NCBI GenBank assembly: GCA_963457665.1
Contig: OY735225.1
Span: 2,958,586-3,022,585, forward strand
DNA length: 64,000 nucleotides
Source: Thysanoteuthis rhombus
Lineage: Eukaryota > Mollusca > Cephalopoda > Oegopsida > Thysanoteuthidae
Direction of reading: 5' to 3'
Part shown: positions 46,152 through 58,010 of the stretch, one piece after another
How the letters are laid out: each line of letters begins with the position of its first letter
Numbering within the stretch: position 1 is the stretch's first letter
Notes under the pieces: generated by a model
Database searches by the model: none
What the model saw: the letters and a program-made list of their open reading frames with translations, nothing else
Told to the model about the DNA's origin: nothing
Made by a program: the position numbers and the translations under genes

Positions 46152-46309
46152 GCCATCCCCAAATCCATTCTGCTTTTGAGGGTCAACAAAATTATATCAA
46201 TGGTACTCCATTAAGTGATGATGAAAACCTGCCGGATTCAAGTCCTCGGAGGAGTAACCATGCCAACAAACTGGATACATGGTGGATCCTCCAGCAATGT
46301 ACTCCTTAA
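46152..46309 (+). CDS. Candidate alternative or downstream terminal coding exon
   Basis: A strong acceptor (TTGTTCCTCTGTTTAG) is followed, in phase 1, by 51 open codons to TAA at 46307-46309. The peptide includes NYINGTPLSDDENLPDSSPR and looks like a polar protein tail. It lies 0.5 kb past the stop of the CRAL-TRIO gene, and some family members have variable tails. I found no matching phase-1 donor in exon 7, so use by that gene is unproven. It may instead be untranslated sequence. Confidence 0.25.
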
Positions 46310-46612
46310 TAGCATTATGAAACATTTCAGTAGTTCGATCGTAATGTATAGCAGCCTGAGGACTTTACTCGTGATAAGTAGAGCAGATGTGTGGATCAGG
46401 GCTGTATGGATCCGCAAGATGGAGGAACGGGATGCAAGCAATGATGTTTAGATAACAAAGACGTAACTTCTTAAACAGTTAAAAAAAAAAAAATCTCTCT
46501 CCCCCTAAAGTTTTTAATCATTATGTTTGATATGGTCGGTCTATTTTCCTCGTCTATGTATTCATTTTTTTCACAACGTCTCGGCCATGTACCCTCCGGC
46601 ATTCAAAAGGTA

Positions 46613-46822
46613 TTGTTGGTTCTAGAATGTGTAATCATTTCTTGGAGAGCATACTCGATTGGACTGGACAGGACTGGACATGTCACATCCATTCTTTTGT
46701 ATATCTGAGTTTTGTTTTTGGTGTCAACTTCTGAGTTTTTTCCCTCATGTTGGATAATCTATTGGCTTTTTTCCATTCGAGTATGTTCTGTAAGAGGTGA
46801 TTACACATTCTAAAACCGACAA
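46613..46822. repeat. Inverted repeat with 40-45-base arms
   Basis: TTGTTGGTTCTAGAATGTG at the left is mirrored by TTGTCGGTTTTAGAATGTG read inversely from the right end. The arms continue through GTAATCA and GCATACTCGA/ACATACTCGA. The spacer is about 120 bases. Confidence 0.8.
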
Positions 46823-47771
46823 AGGCCGTAGAGTACACAGGCAGAATGATGTGGACAAATGAACACTGTACCTATCAAGTTTCAATTTCAAAAATGATTG
46901 AGAACTATGTTACCCCCCACCCATACTATTTTTTCTGAGTGCAGGAGGTCAATTTGTAGGAGTCCTCTACATGAGTCTAGAGGCATGCTCTCCTAGAAAA
47001 ATTTTGAAAATTATGTATCCAAGATTGATTAAAATTATATTTCAGGGCATATCAGCCACTGAAATTGTCTTGTCTCAAAGTCTATTTAAAACATGTTCAT
47101 CTAAGATAAGATTTTTATGAGAAATCTAAACCAATTTAATAAATTTAGATAAAAGTAACATTTATTATAAAATGTGTGAGAATTTTCCTTTCATGCGTGC
47201 AAGTGTGAGAATATATCAAAATGCATGTCTCACACAGAATGCGTAAGACTTGGAAGGTCTGGAACACAAAGATGAGGAAAATAGTCCGACTGTATCTTAC
47301 ATAATGATTAAAACACCCAATCTAACTAACGGACAAGAACTAAAGTCTTTTGTTTTCTCATTCGGCTGTGGGTTGCCCAATTTCTCCCTTTTGAGTGACT
47401 TGACTCATTTCAAAGATGACTTGCAGTTTCATTCTGGATTTCTGAAATGAGGAATCCTGATTGTTATTCACTGATTTACTTAGACTAGTGTCCTCATCTT
47501 GGTTGTTGTAGTTACGTTGACTGTGAAGAATAACTGATACAAAATACCCCCTCCCCTCCTGGCAGGGACAATGAAATGAGAACAACCTACCCCCATAGAT
47601 TTAACAAAGGGTTTGGATCAAAATTCCCAGAAGGTTACCAAACATGACAGACACCCGGAATAGGCAGTAGATTACAGCGATCAAAAAGATGAGGACTCTA
47701 GTCTGAATGAATCAGTGAATAATAATGACTTGCTGTATTTCTTATATATCTTCTTCCAAAGATAGTTTGTT

Positions 47772-47833
<62 letters not shown>

Positions 47834-49094
47834 AAAAATAAAATGTACGTGTACATGTGTGTGAGTGTTTTGCAGGCAGTGGCATTGATTTGAGCTAGAC
47901 ATTCTTCTGTCTTGAGAACGTTATTTTTTATCTGTAATTGTTTGATTTACCCTAAGAATCTCGCTTGCTCCTAGAAATCTAGAAACAATAACAACTTTGC
48001 CCCCAGTGACATCTGGTGAGGGGGGGGGGAATACTGCATTTCCTGGCATCAAAGAAGCTTTTTTTCATCAAAATGTCTCGAAAATATACCCTGCATCCTA
48101 CAGGCTGAAGACAACTTTTTTTTAGGCCAATTCTAACCCCAAAGGAAGGTAATCTATGCTAGTCAGTGATCCGAACTCCATGAAATGGCCTGAATGAAGT
48201 CTCTCAAATATACTTAGTGTAAAATATATAATAACCAAAAGTACAAAAAGATATGGCTTCACAGAAATTGCTCTATTGGTTAACTATGGTAGATGAGCTA
48301 ATGGACTAGTAGTAATCTAGGTGTAGTTTATCAATATTACCTATATTTCCACTTTCCTCAAATGATTTTGATTTTAAGGGAACATTATAAAGTGACTGGA
48401 GAAGTAAAACTACAATATGTTATCAGATTTATAGCTAAACTCTTCCAACAAGACTAATTTAACCAAACATTCAACACTTTTCTTTTCAAAATCTTGCAGG
48501 TAGAAATTAGGTAGCATCCTTGATGCTGGGAAATACAGTAATTAGTTTGTGCCTGCATGTGTATATGTAGACCCCCTTCCCTCCCCAACATTATTTCATA
48601 AGCCTCCTCCACCTCATCATCATCATCATAATCATCAGTTCATTTGTTTTTGTTTACTGTTTCCATTCGAAGATGAAGATTGTGTTTTTAATTCCAAATT
48701 TTTTCAGAATCTCAATTATTAAAGCCTGTTTTGTTTTTTAAATGCTATCTACTTGTGTGCCAATGACACTTGTAGGTAATAAATCTCATTATCATTATTG
48801 TTGATTTTGTTTGTTTTTTCAGTTATCTGTTTTTGGAAAAAAACAAAACAATTTTTGTTCACCCTAAGCAAGGCCTTTTGGCCCCAAAGTGTTCGTAAGG
48901 TCAGTTATTTTTGCCAGAGTATCAAGACCAGTCAATTCATGTGAAAAGTTTGCTGCTCTCACAATAGTCAAAGTTGGAAACACTAAAAGATCCCTTGTTT
49001 AAAATGAAGACTAAAGCAACCAAAGAGTCAAAAAAACTTACAAGAGTCAGAAACAGCAAAATGAAGAGTAATAAGAGACTTGGAAAAATACTAA
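46823..49094. other. Intergenic or 3' flank, no gene seen
   Basis: Includes a TA microsatellite at 47774-47826, a G run at 48020-48029 and a CAT run near 48613-48628. No exon was found. Confidence 0.45.
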
Positions 49095-49300
49095 TATTGT
49101 TTAAGATACTTGTTCACCCTTGATTTAAAAAGGACAAGATTGTAATCATTGAGAAAACATTCATAAGGGAGTGTATTCCACATGGCTTCTTCTAAAGAAC
49201 CTCTGCTATTTGGGTGGAACGTGTGGCGAGTCCTTCACGTATCTAAAAAGCATGTGTGTGCCTTACTAGCTGACCGAGTTTAGTGTTGAGAAGTAGAAAA
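49095..49300 (-). mobile_element. LINE (jockey/CR1-style) C-terminal remnant
   Basis: On the minus strand, AMWNTLPYECFLNDYNLVLF followed by KSRVNKYL matches the typical ending of many non-LTR reverse transcriptases (a VWNSLP-like then FKSRLD-like pattern). It is preceded by a basic stretch with stops. Inactive fragment. Confidence 0.6.
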
Positions 49301-49798
49301 CATTTGGAGAAGTGGAGATATCAAGATCTTTTAGGAATTATGAATAAAATATAAATTCAAACATATCTGAATTTTTTTGTGGGTAATAACTGTAATTAGT
49401 GAATGATGAATCAACATATCCATAGACTATAACATGATGTTCAAATTTTTCTATTGCAAAAAAGGAAATTTTCCAAAGCTTTTAAAAAAATCAGTTTGTA
49501 ATCTTAAAAGGTACTTTATATCAACATCATGTGACCAATTTAAAAAAAAAGTAAGGTAATTTCAAATCCATTCTTACAATTGACTGGCAGATTGCTGGGG
49601 TCATTTTCAACAATCTTTCTCATTAATAACTCAGTGATGCTCAACTGCAATTTTCTCAAACTCGGACTCCAGAAACTTGGTAACATCAGAAACCTGGCTA
49701 TTTTCAAGAATTAAATTATTATCAAGTTTGAATAATCCATTCCATTTTGCTAATTTTTTCTCTCATTCATCCTTATAACCGGGAGAACATTTCTATAT

Positions 49799-51951
49799 TT
49801 TACTCTATGGGTGAGTGCATCTATATGCAGGTCAACTAGCAGTTTTTTTACTCTATGGGTGAGTGCATCCATATACAGGTCGACTAGCAGTTTTTTTAGT
49901 CTATGGGTGAGTACATCTATATGCAGATCCACTAGCAGTTTTTTTAGTCAATGGGTGAGTGCATCTATATGCAGGTCCACTAGCAGTTTTTTCAGTCTAT
50001 GGGTGAGTGCATCCATATGCAGGTCCACTAGCAGTTTTTTTACTCTATGGGTGAGTGCATCCATATGCAGGTCCACTAGCAGTTTTTTTACTCTATGGGT
50101 GAGTGCATCCATATGCAGGTCAACTAGCAGTTTTTTTACTCTATGGGTGAGTGCATCCATATGCAGATCCACTAGCAGTTTTTTGGTCTATGGGTGAGTG
50201 CATCCATATGCAGGTCCACGAGCAGTTTTTTAGTCTATGGGTGAGTGCATCTATATGCAGGTCCACTAGCAGTTTTTTTACTCTATGGGTGAGTGCATCC
50301 ATATGCAGGTCCACTAGCAGTTTTTTTACTCTATGGGTGAGTGCATCTATATGAAGGTCCAAGATCATTTTTTTCAGTCTATGGGTGAGTGCATCCATAT
50401 GCAGGTCCACTAGCAGTTTTTTAGTCTATGGGTGAGTGCATCTATATGCAGGTCCACTAGCAGTTTTTTAGTCTATGGGTGAGTGCATCCATATGCAGGT
50501 CTACTAGCAGTTTTTTTACTCTATGGGTTAGTGCATCTATATGCAGGTCCACTAGCAGTTTTTTTACTCTATGGGTGAGTGCATCTATATACAGGTCCAT
50601 TAGCAGTTTTTACTCTATGGGTGAGTGCATCTATATGCAGGTCCACTAGCAGTTTTTTTACTCTATGGGTGAGTGCATCTATATGAAGGTCCACTATCAT
50701 TTTTTCAGTTTACGGGTGAGTGCATCCATATGCAGGTCCATTAGCAGTTTTTTTACTCTATGGGTGAGTGCATCTTTATACAGGTACATTAGCAGTTTTT
50801 ACTCTAAGGGTGAGTGCATCTATATGCAGGTCCACTAGCAGTTTTTTCACTCTATGGGTGAGTGCATCTATATGCAGGTCCACTAGCAGTTTTTTTACTC
50901 TATGGGTGAGTGCATCTATGTACAGGTCCACTAGCAGTTTTTTTACTCTATGGGTGAGTGCATCTATATGCAGGTCCACCAGTAGTTTTTTCACTCTATG
51001 GGTGAGTGCATCTATATGCAGGTCCACTAGCAGTTTTTTTACTCTATGGGTGAATGCATTTATGTACAGGTCCACTAGCAGTTTTTTTACTCTATGGGTG
51101 AGTGCATCTATATGCAGGTCCACCAGTAGTTTTTTCACTCTATGGGTGAGTGCATCTATATATAGGTCCACTAGCAGTTTTTACTCTATGGATGAGTGCA
51201 TCTATGTACAGGTCCACTAGCAGTTTTTTAGTCCATGGGTGAGTGCATCTAAATGCAGGTCCACTAGCAGTTTTTTTTTACTATATGGATGAGTGCATCT
51301 ATATGCAGGTCCACTAGCAGGTTTTTTTTGCTCTATGCGTGAGTGCATCTATATGCAGGTACATTAGCAGTTTTTACTCTATGGGTGGTTGCATCTATAT
51401 GCAGGTCCACTAGCAGTTTTTTAACTCTATGGTTGAGTGCATCTATATGCAGGTCCACTTGCAGTTTTTTTAGTCTATGGATGAGTGCATCCATAATGCA
51501 GGTCCACTAGCAGTTTTTTTAGTCTATGGGTGAGTGCATCCATATGCAGGTCCACTAGCAGTTTTTTAGTCTATGGGTTAGTGCATCTATATGCAGGTCC
51601 ACTAGCAGTTTTTTTACCCTATGGGTGAGTGCATCTATATGCAGGTCCACTTGCAGTTTTTTTAGTCTATGGATGAGTGCATCCATAATGCAGGTCCACT
51701 AGCAGTTTTTTTACTCTATGGGTGAGTGCATCCATATGCAGGTCAACTAGCAGTTTTTTTACTCTATGGGCGAGTGCATCCATATGCAGGTCCACTTGCA
51801 GTTTTTTCAGTCTATGGGTGAGTGCATCCATATGCAGGTCCACTAGCAGTTTTTTTACTCTATGGGTGAGTGCATCCATATGCAGGTCCACTAGCAGTTT
51901 TTTTACTCTATGGGTGAGTGCATATATATGCGGGTCCACTAGCAGCTTTTT
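49799..51951. repeat. 48-bp minisatellite, about 45 copies, open on both strands
   Basis: The unit is GGGTGAGTGCATCTATATGC, AGGTCCACTAGCAG, then a T run and ACTCTAT or AGTCTAT. Copies differ by single bases (CCATATG or CTATATG, TACAGG or TGCAGG) and in T-run length. Where the unit is exactly 48, the plus strand reads WVSASICRSTSSFFTL and the minus strand reads MDALTHRVKKLLVDLH, repeated without stops for up to 150 residues. T-run slips break the frames. No start, splice or promoter evidence was found. Confidence 0.97.
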
Positions 51952-52869
51952 GATCCCCCACCTAATTCAAATCAGACCCATATTTTTATATTATGACACA
52001 TGAATAAAAACATTGAATAAAATTCCTACTGTTTTAACTTTAGAAATGTCAATTTTTGGCATGCAGAAGATGTTTAATTTCATGAAATCCCAATATAGAT
52101 ATTTTGTTGATATTAGGGTACTCTTAAATTCTGGGCTATTCATGTAACTTTGAGGTGTTAATAACCCAACCCTAAGCCTAGCCTATACTACACCAAAAAC
52201 ACTGGAATTTCAGAAACTCGGAACACCCTCGGCCCCCAACTGTGTGATGTTCAACTGTACAATGAACATAGTTTTCCAGTATTAAGTAATTTATCAATTA
52301 AATGTGACTTGGTTGAAAGCCTGCACAAAGGTTTAGAGGGAAAAACTGAAATCGATAAAATGACTGAAATGTACCAAAATTCAATTCAGTATAAAGTGTC
52401 TGTCCTTTTCTTACAAACTGTGCAAAATTGCAGTCAGAGAAAAAAATACTTTTTTAAAATTTATTTTTTTAATGTATTTTGCAAGAGGATTGAGCCAGAA
52501 GTCCATTGACAACATCAGATTTTGACACTCTATTGTAGATGTGATTGGAAAAATTCCATGCTTTTATTTGAGGAAAAAATTGAGGTGAATAGAAATTACC
52601 TTTTAAAGCAGTTCAACTATAGGTTCACTCATAATTATGTAACTGAATTTGATACCTCCATGTACAAAGGCTGCACCTATTAAAATGTTTTTTGTATATG
52701 CTAATATATAAGATGGACATTTCATAAATAAAATTAGGCAAATATTAGGTCAGTGTAAAAAAAAAAAAATAGCATTTTTTTTCACCATGAACTTTAAAAC
52801 AGTAAATCTCAGCCTAGAAAAAAAGTTATTAATCGAAATAAGAACCTTCAAACTCAAACATTTTTGTCA

Positions 52870-53725
52870 TCTAGAAAACAAGTCCATTTATTCCAGAAGC
52901 ATAGAATTTTGGAGTGCTGGGATCACTGAACTCTTCAAAAGCATTTTGAGCTGTGGCCAGGTTGTTGAAGACCTTCCCTTGCAAGAAGTGTTTGAAATAC
53001 TCAAAAGAGACTTAGTTGATCAAAGACGTCTGGTGAATAAGCTGGGTGAGTTACTGTTTTGTAGCCTAGTTCATTCGATTCATGCGGGGTTATTTCATTG
53101 GGCATTGTGAGTTGTAAATGTTGCAATTCTTGGAGCATTTTGTTGATTTCCTAACAATACTGCTTCACTATGAGAGTTTTGCTAGGATTCAAATTTAAGA
53201 TTCCATTTGCTTACAACTAAACAGTGACCATAATCTTTTAATACAGGCTTGGTTTGGGGAAGTGTTTAAATGACCTCTGTCAAGCCACTGCGTGGAACAG
53301 TGTCAATTGCTTTTCAGAATCAATTTTTCATCCCATATCACAATGTGATCAAGAAATGGATTGTTTTTCTTCTGCAAAGGAAGGGCAGAGCAGATTTCAT
53401 AATGGCAAATTTTTAAAAATTTTCATTTGGCTCATGCAGCACCTATTCATTCTTTTTTGCTTTTATGATTCAATGTAAATGCCCAAGAGTTAAGTGGTCA
53501 ATGTTTAGTCCCTCTGCAAGCTCTGGAGTTGTTTTGCATGGGTCCGCCTCAACTGGATGTTGTCAATCACAAAAGGGCATCCATGACCCTTCTCATATTC
53601 AAGGCTCTTGCCGCTATTTTGAAATGTTTGGAACCAAGTTGAGCTGTACGTTTGTTGATGGTCCATTGACTAAATTCTTGGTCGAGATTGCAAGCAGTTT
53701 CACCTGTTTTCCATCTTTCCTCAAA
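52870..53725 (-). mobile_element. mariner-type transposase pseudogene, nearly full-length order
   Basis: Read on the minus strand and across frame breaks, the pieces follow mariner order. They are an N-terminal helix-turn-helix segment near 53725-53560 (GPSTNVQ, then EYEKGHGCPFVIDN-like), a central ICSAL...NNPFLDHIV-like block near 53400-53330, an INKMLQELQHLQ-like block near 53150, HPAYSPDV (the region of the third catalytic acid) near 53040, and EYFKHFLQGKVFNNLATAQN to FYASGINGLVF near 52990-52875. Several deletions and stops rule out activity. No terminal repeats were fixed. Confidence 0.8.
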
Positions 53726-53814
53726 TAAACCAGAACAAATAGTGAAAAGATAACATTAAGTTTAAATAAATAGAGCAAAATTCACATTCTTAAATTTTAT
53801 ATTCCATGAACATA

Positions 53815-53914
53815 TGAAGAGTGTGGTTCCAAAGCATTAAGCACTATTTTAACAATAAACGCGTTTAATTAATCTAAAAATCAAATTCTGGATTAGAAAG
53901 TTCTTATCTTAATA

Positions 53915-53952
<38 letters not shown>

Positions 53953-54061
53953 GTTGATAAAGTAATAATAAGATGAAAATTTCAAATCAAGAATTTAATT
54001 TGATTAAAAGTATTTTTTTTTTTTTTAAATGACGCTTATCATGTTGGAACCACACTCTTCA
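53815..54061. mobile_element. Foldback MITE with TA target site
   Basis: TGAAGAGTGTGGTTCCAA at 53815 is inverted as TTGGAACCACACTCTTCA ending at 54061, with TA directly outside each end. The arms stay imperfectly complementary for about 100 bases around a TA microsatellite (53919-53945). No coding capacity. Confidence 0.9.
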
Positions 54062-54467
54062 TATTTTGGAATAGACTATTAATTAACTGAGCAAAGATAA
54101 CAAAAAATGGCCTTATTTTTGCACCAACCAAATATTATTGTGCATCCTATTAATATAACTAGAGGCCATCTACTGAAGCTCATTATGGACATTTGGATGA
54201 GTTGCAGTCGGGTAAAGTCTGTCTTATAGTCCGTTTAAAATTTACTGTACATGCCAATCTGTTACAAATAAATGATCCAACAAAATTCAGAAGACATTGG
54301 AGGTTTATCAATTTTTTTAACTGATATTTTTCATTTCAATAATTTGTAAGAGAGGATAAGTAGAGTAAAGCAAAGAGGATATCCGTATTTATTCATTTTT
54401 TTTTCTTTAGCTGTCTCCTCAAACCTCAATGCATTTTGGTTGGTCAGTACAAGTTATACTAAACAAC

Positions 54468-54680
54468 AGGAATGGATTGTTTTTCTTCTGCAAAGGAAGG
54501 GCAGAGCAGATTTCATAATGGCAAATTTTTTTTTATTTCCATTTGGCTCATACAGCACCTATTTGTTGGGCTTTTTTGCTTTTATGATTCAATGTAAATG
54601 CCCAAGTGTTAAATGGTCTATGTTTAGTCCCTCTGGGGGTGTTTTGCATGGGTCTACCTCAACTGAAATAAGGAAGGAAT
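54468..54680 (-). mobile_element. Second partial mariner copy, near-duplicate of 53346-53566
   Basis: GAATGGATTGTTTTTCTTCT, AAGGGCAGAGCAGATTTCAT and CTTTTATGATTCAATGTAAA repeat the upstream pseudogene almost base for base, including shared non-coding interruptions. A short piece (CTCTGCAAGCTCTGGAGTT versus CTCTGGGGGT) differs. Confidence 0.85.
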
Positions 54681-54975
54681 GAAGAGGTGTAATGCCATTA
54701 AAGAACATCTATTCTAATTTTTTTCCCCTTCCCAGCTGCCATGAAGTCATAATAAAACTTCTGAGGTCCACATTTTTGTATCAAAAAAGTCCCCCCCCTG
54801 GCCATTTACGGTTTTTATTATAGAATATTTCCAAATTGCAATATTTTACAAGTATGAGAATCAGCTGACTTAAAGAATGACTACTCGGTCTTCTTTCTCC
54901 TTTCTCTACTACTACTACTACTACCAAAGATGGTGTGCGTATTGTTGAACTTATAGTTCTTGTTTTAAATAAAAG
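54665..54975 (+). repeat. Direct repeat, copy 1 of 2
   Basis: Shares CAATATTTTACAAGTATGAG, a GACTACT block and ATAGTTCTTGTTTT with 55457-55800, in the same order. Confidence 0.8.
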
Positions 54976-55069
54976 AGACAAAACAGATTTTAAATGAAAA
55001 TAGTTTTATTTGAATCTGAAAAAAATTTTTTTGAATTTCCAAATATAAAAGTAGTGAAGCAGAAAATTT

Positions 55070-55071
55070 CT

Positions 55072-55109
<38 letters not shown>

Positions 55110-55110
55110 T
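55070..55110. repeat. CA then TA microsatellite
   Basis: ACACACACACACACACA followed directly by TA units. Confidence 0.9.
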
Positions 55111-55456
55111 TTCACGTCAAAAGTACAGAAAACTTTGGAAGAAAACTTCACAAGAACATTTCATCTGCACAAAATTGTCAGATTCTTGAAACTTAGTAGC
55201 AGACTTTGAAAATCTTTTTTTTTTTTTTTTTTTTTTTACAATGGGAAATTCATTTTTTTCTAATGGAGTCCACATTTTAAATTTGAAAGCATGATTTTGA
55301 TTGGTTATTTGCAATGGTTACCATTTTGTCAAAAGGATCCAAATTCCAATACACATGAATACAGGGTTTCACTTTAGGGTGAGAAAATAGAACTTCCTGT
55401 ATTTTCTTAAGATGTCTCCATAAATCTCTCAGATGCTTTCCGATTGGTTCAATTTA

Positions 55457-55800
55457 TGTTAAAAACAGAAATAGGAAGGAAGGAAGAGATGTTATGTCAT
55501 TAAAAGGAATCTATATCAATTTTTTTTTATTAGCAGCTAATGATGTCATAATTAGGATGTCTGCATTTAAACATTTGGAAAAAAAAAACAAAAAAAAAAA
55601 GCCAGGGAACACCAAAATTGACAATTTATGATTTTTATTGAAAAGGATACTTGCAGAATATTTCCATATGCAATATTTTACAAGTATGAGAATCAATTGA
55701 CTCAAAAGAAAGACTACTTGCTCTTTTTTCTTCCTACCACCACAGATGGTGAACACATCGTTGAAATTATAGTTCTTGTTTTTTCAATATTGCATTATCT
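55457..55800 (+). repeat. Direct repeat, copy 2 of 2
   Basis: Second copy of the block at 54665-54975, with different homopolymer insertions. Confidence 0.8.
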
Positions 55801-56679
55801 GAGTATTCTGATATTTCTTTTTCTTAAGGCAAGTCTCCTAACTCTTGAATTCATACAAAGAAACTAGAATGTCAGTTTCAAAGGAAATGACTTCTGATTG
55901 AAATTATCTCTGACCATTTGGGGAATTTTTCAATTCACAGAAGAGTGCCACAATTTTTATGCTATTCATTGAAGAGTTCCATCACCTATTTCAAAAGGTT
56001 TATGAATTTGAGAGTTAAATTTGGGGAAATATTAGTTGGAAATTCATGAAATTTACATCAATCTATAAAATTTACATTATAATAAGAATTATAATTTGTT
56101 CATTGGATGATATGAAGCTCTCCTGATGTACTCAACCAAGTTGCATAGGTTTAAATTTTCAACAACTTCGCCTTTTGGTTAATCATTAGTTCTTTCTGGA
56201 ATGGATTACCAAGCAAAGATGGATTTAAGTTCTCATTTTCCAAGAAACCCTGGTGAGTCATACATCATTTTGAAGGTTATAAGATATGAATTTCATTTAT
56301 GGCAAAATTATACAAATATAACGGTCAAGTGACCTGATTATGAATTCAAAATGTCTGAAATTTAAAGCACACTCCCTGCCTGAATGAATTTTGAATAAAT
56401 AAAAGATGGCAACAGTAGAAGCTGAGAGAATTTCTTGTAGATGCAAATGAAATATTAGTAAGTAAAATAAATGAAGTGTGTTTACACAAACCTTATTTGT
56501 ACTTGGTTTTCCTGAGTATTGTGTCATAGGTTCATAATTTTTTGTCTGTATGAATGAAAGGGTAAGATTTGAATTTGTAAAGAACATAGAAGATTGATTC
56601 TTGATATCTCCTAAGATCATTTCAGCACAGCATATGGTTATATGATAGATAAATACGGGTAGAAAGAATGTGTCATGCC
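55801..56679. other. No feature recognised
   Basis: AT-rich. The minus-strand open frame across 56297-56770 overlaps a dispersed repeat at its start and has no splice support. Confidence 0.45.
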
Positions 56680-56800
56680 AATTGTCCCAAATCAGGAGGG
56701 AATGTCTGCCGAGAAAATCAGCATTCCAATTCCTGGCATTTACTTTGGCTAGAACACTGACTTCTGGCACTGATGCAGAAATACGTAACCATTGCTGTTA
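56680..56800 (-). repeat. Dispersed repeat, copy 1 of a pair
   Basis: GGAGGGAATGTCTGCCGAGA and AGAACACTGACTTCTGGCA parallel 57388-57510. Confidence 0.7.
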
Positions 56801-57387
56801 CAAGGCAAACCATACAAGAAATTACTTTATTTTATCTCCTTTTGTTGGGGGTGAGGCAACAAGTCCCCATACTACAACAAGATAGAAACAGCATCAAAAT
56901 CCGTAACAAATAAAGCGGATGACAGGAAGGTAATTAAAATCTAGTTTGGATGTTTTAATAAAAAATTAAGATGTTTTGGGTTGTGTTTAAATGTAAGAAA
57001 TTTTTACTCGAATAGTTCTAAAGGAAATCATGTTATTTGTTTTTGGACTATTTTAGAGGTAAACCAGAAAATAAATTTATCATGGTGATATTTGGGTTTT
57101 GGTGGGAAGAAGAAAAAATTTCTACTGAGTCCATTCCAGTAGGTTCTTCAACTGTCAAATTTATTTATTTATAAAACTTATATGGAAAAAAAAAATTGTG
57201 AAATAATCTTCTTAAGTAAACATGACTAAAATTACATAAAAGTTTACTGACGTCACTTCACGCATATAGCAAATATTATGCCACACTTTCAACTACCAAG
57301 TTTCACCTCTGATGCTCAAAATATGCAGATTTTGACGCTTCTACATGATTGAGTTCAGCACAGACTCGAATTTTGTCAAGAAGATTG

Positions 57388-57510
57388 TCATGCTTATCTT
57401 CCAAGCGGGGAGGGTGTGTCTGCCTAGAAAATGAACATTTCAATTCTTGGCCTTTACTTACGCTTGAACACTGACATCTAGCATTATTGGGAAATGCATA
57501 ACTCTCTCTC
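57388..57510 (-). repeat. Dispersed repeat, copy 2 of a pair
   Basis: GGGAGGGTGTGTCTGCCTAG and TGAACACTGACATCTAGCA match the copy at 56680-56800. Confidence 0.7.
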
Positions 57511-57514
57511 TCTA

Positions 57515-57521
57515 TATATAT

Positions 57522-57594
<73 letters not shown>

Positions 57595-57600
57595 CACTTA
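57515..57600. repeat. TA microsatellite with TACA edges
   Basis: More than 50 bases of TA, flanked by ACATACATACATA and ACACATACAC. Confidence 0.93.
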
Positions 57601-57744
57601 TTCTAATATGCTCGTGGAAATTTTGAAAAAGAAAAAAAAAAAAAAGAAAGAAAAAGGTTTCAATTCAGTTGAATTTAATCGAAATGAATACTCAAATCTT
57701 AATGAAAAAAATTATCAAAATATCCATACTTTGCATAAATTAAT

Positions 57745-58010
57745 TACCATACCAGAATTAATCTAAAAAGTTATCTTAAAATACCAGCACAAGATTTGGG
57801 CATTGTTGGACCAAAATGACTACAGAGACCCCAAAAGTCTTTGAAAGAAAAAAAAAAAAGAAGGTGCCTAGTAGTGAATTCATGACATTTTCAAGGTTGT
57901 AGCCCTCAAAATGTGACCAGGAGACACACATACAAGTAAAGCGAGAAGAATCTGTAGCCCACTAGGCTGGTGGGTCATGTGGACAATTTGTGGGGCTACA
58001 GTGATATGAT
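57745..58010 (+). repeat. Interspersed repeat family B, copy 4
   Basis: ACCAGCACAAGATTTGGGCA, CATTTTCAAGGTTGTAGCCC and GTGGGGCTACAGTGATATGA are the family blocks. Confidence 0.82.

Larger units (their letters stand above)
45606..48800 (+). other. Possible 3' untranslated region of the CRAL-TRIO gene, including inserted elements
   Basis: No better coding call exists here. AATAAA at 48778-48783 is followed by T/GT-rich sequence, a plausible mRNA end, but closer ends are possible. Confidence 0.3.

Noticed and set aside
46215..46451. Opposing plus and minus open frames
   Set aside because: No acceptor or donor fits them. The phase opened by the acceptor at 46151 is the more credible reading of this block.
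49799..51951. CRISPR-like array
   Set aside because: There are no unique spacers between units. It is a simple tandem minisatellite in animal DNA.
52787..53110. Plus-strand open frame of 107 codons with exon-like borders
   Set aside because: The complementary strand carries the C-terminal part of a mariner transposase in the expected order, so the plus frame is its shadow.
53254..53728. Two plus-strand open frames
   Set aside because: Antisense to the same mariner pseudogene.
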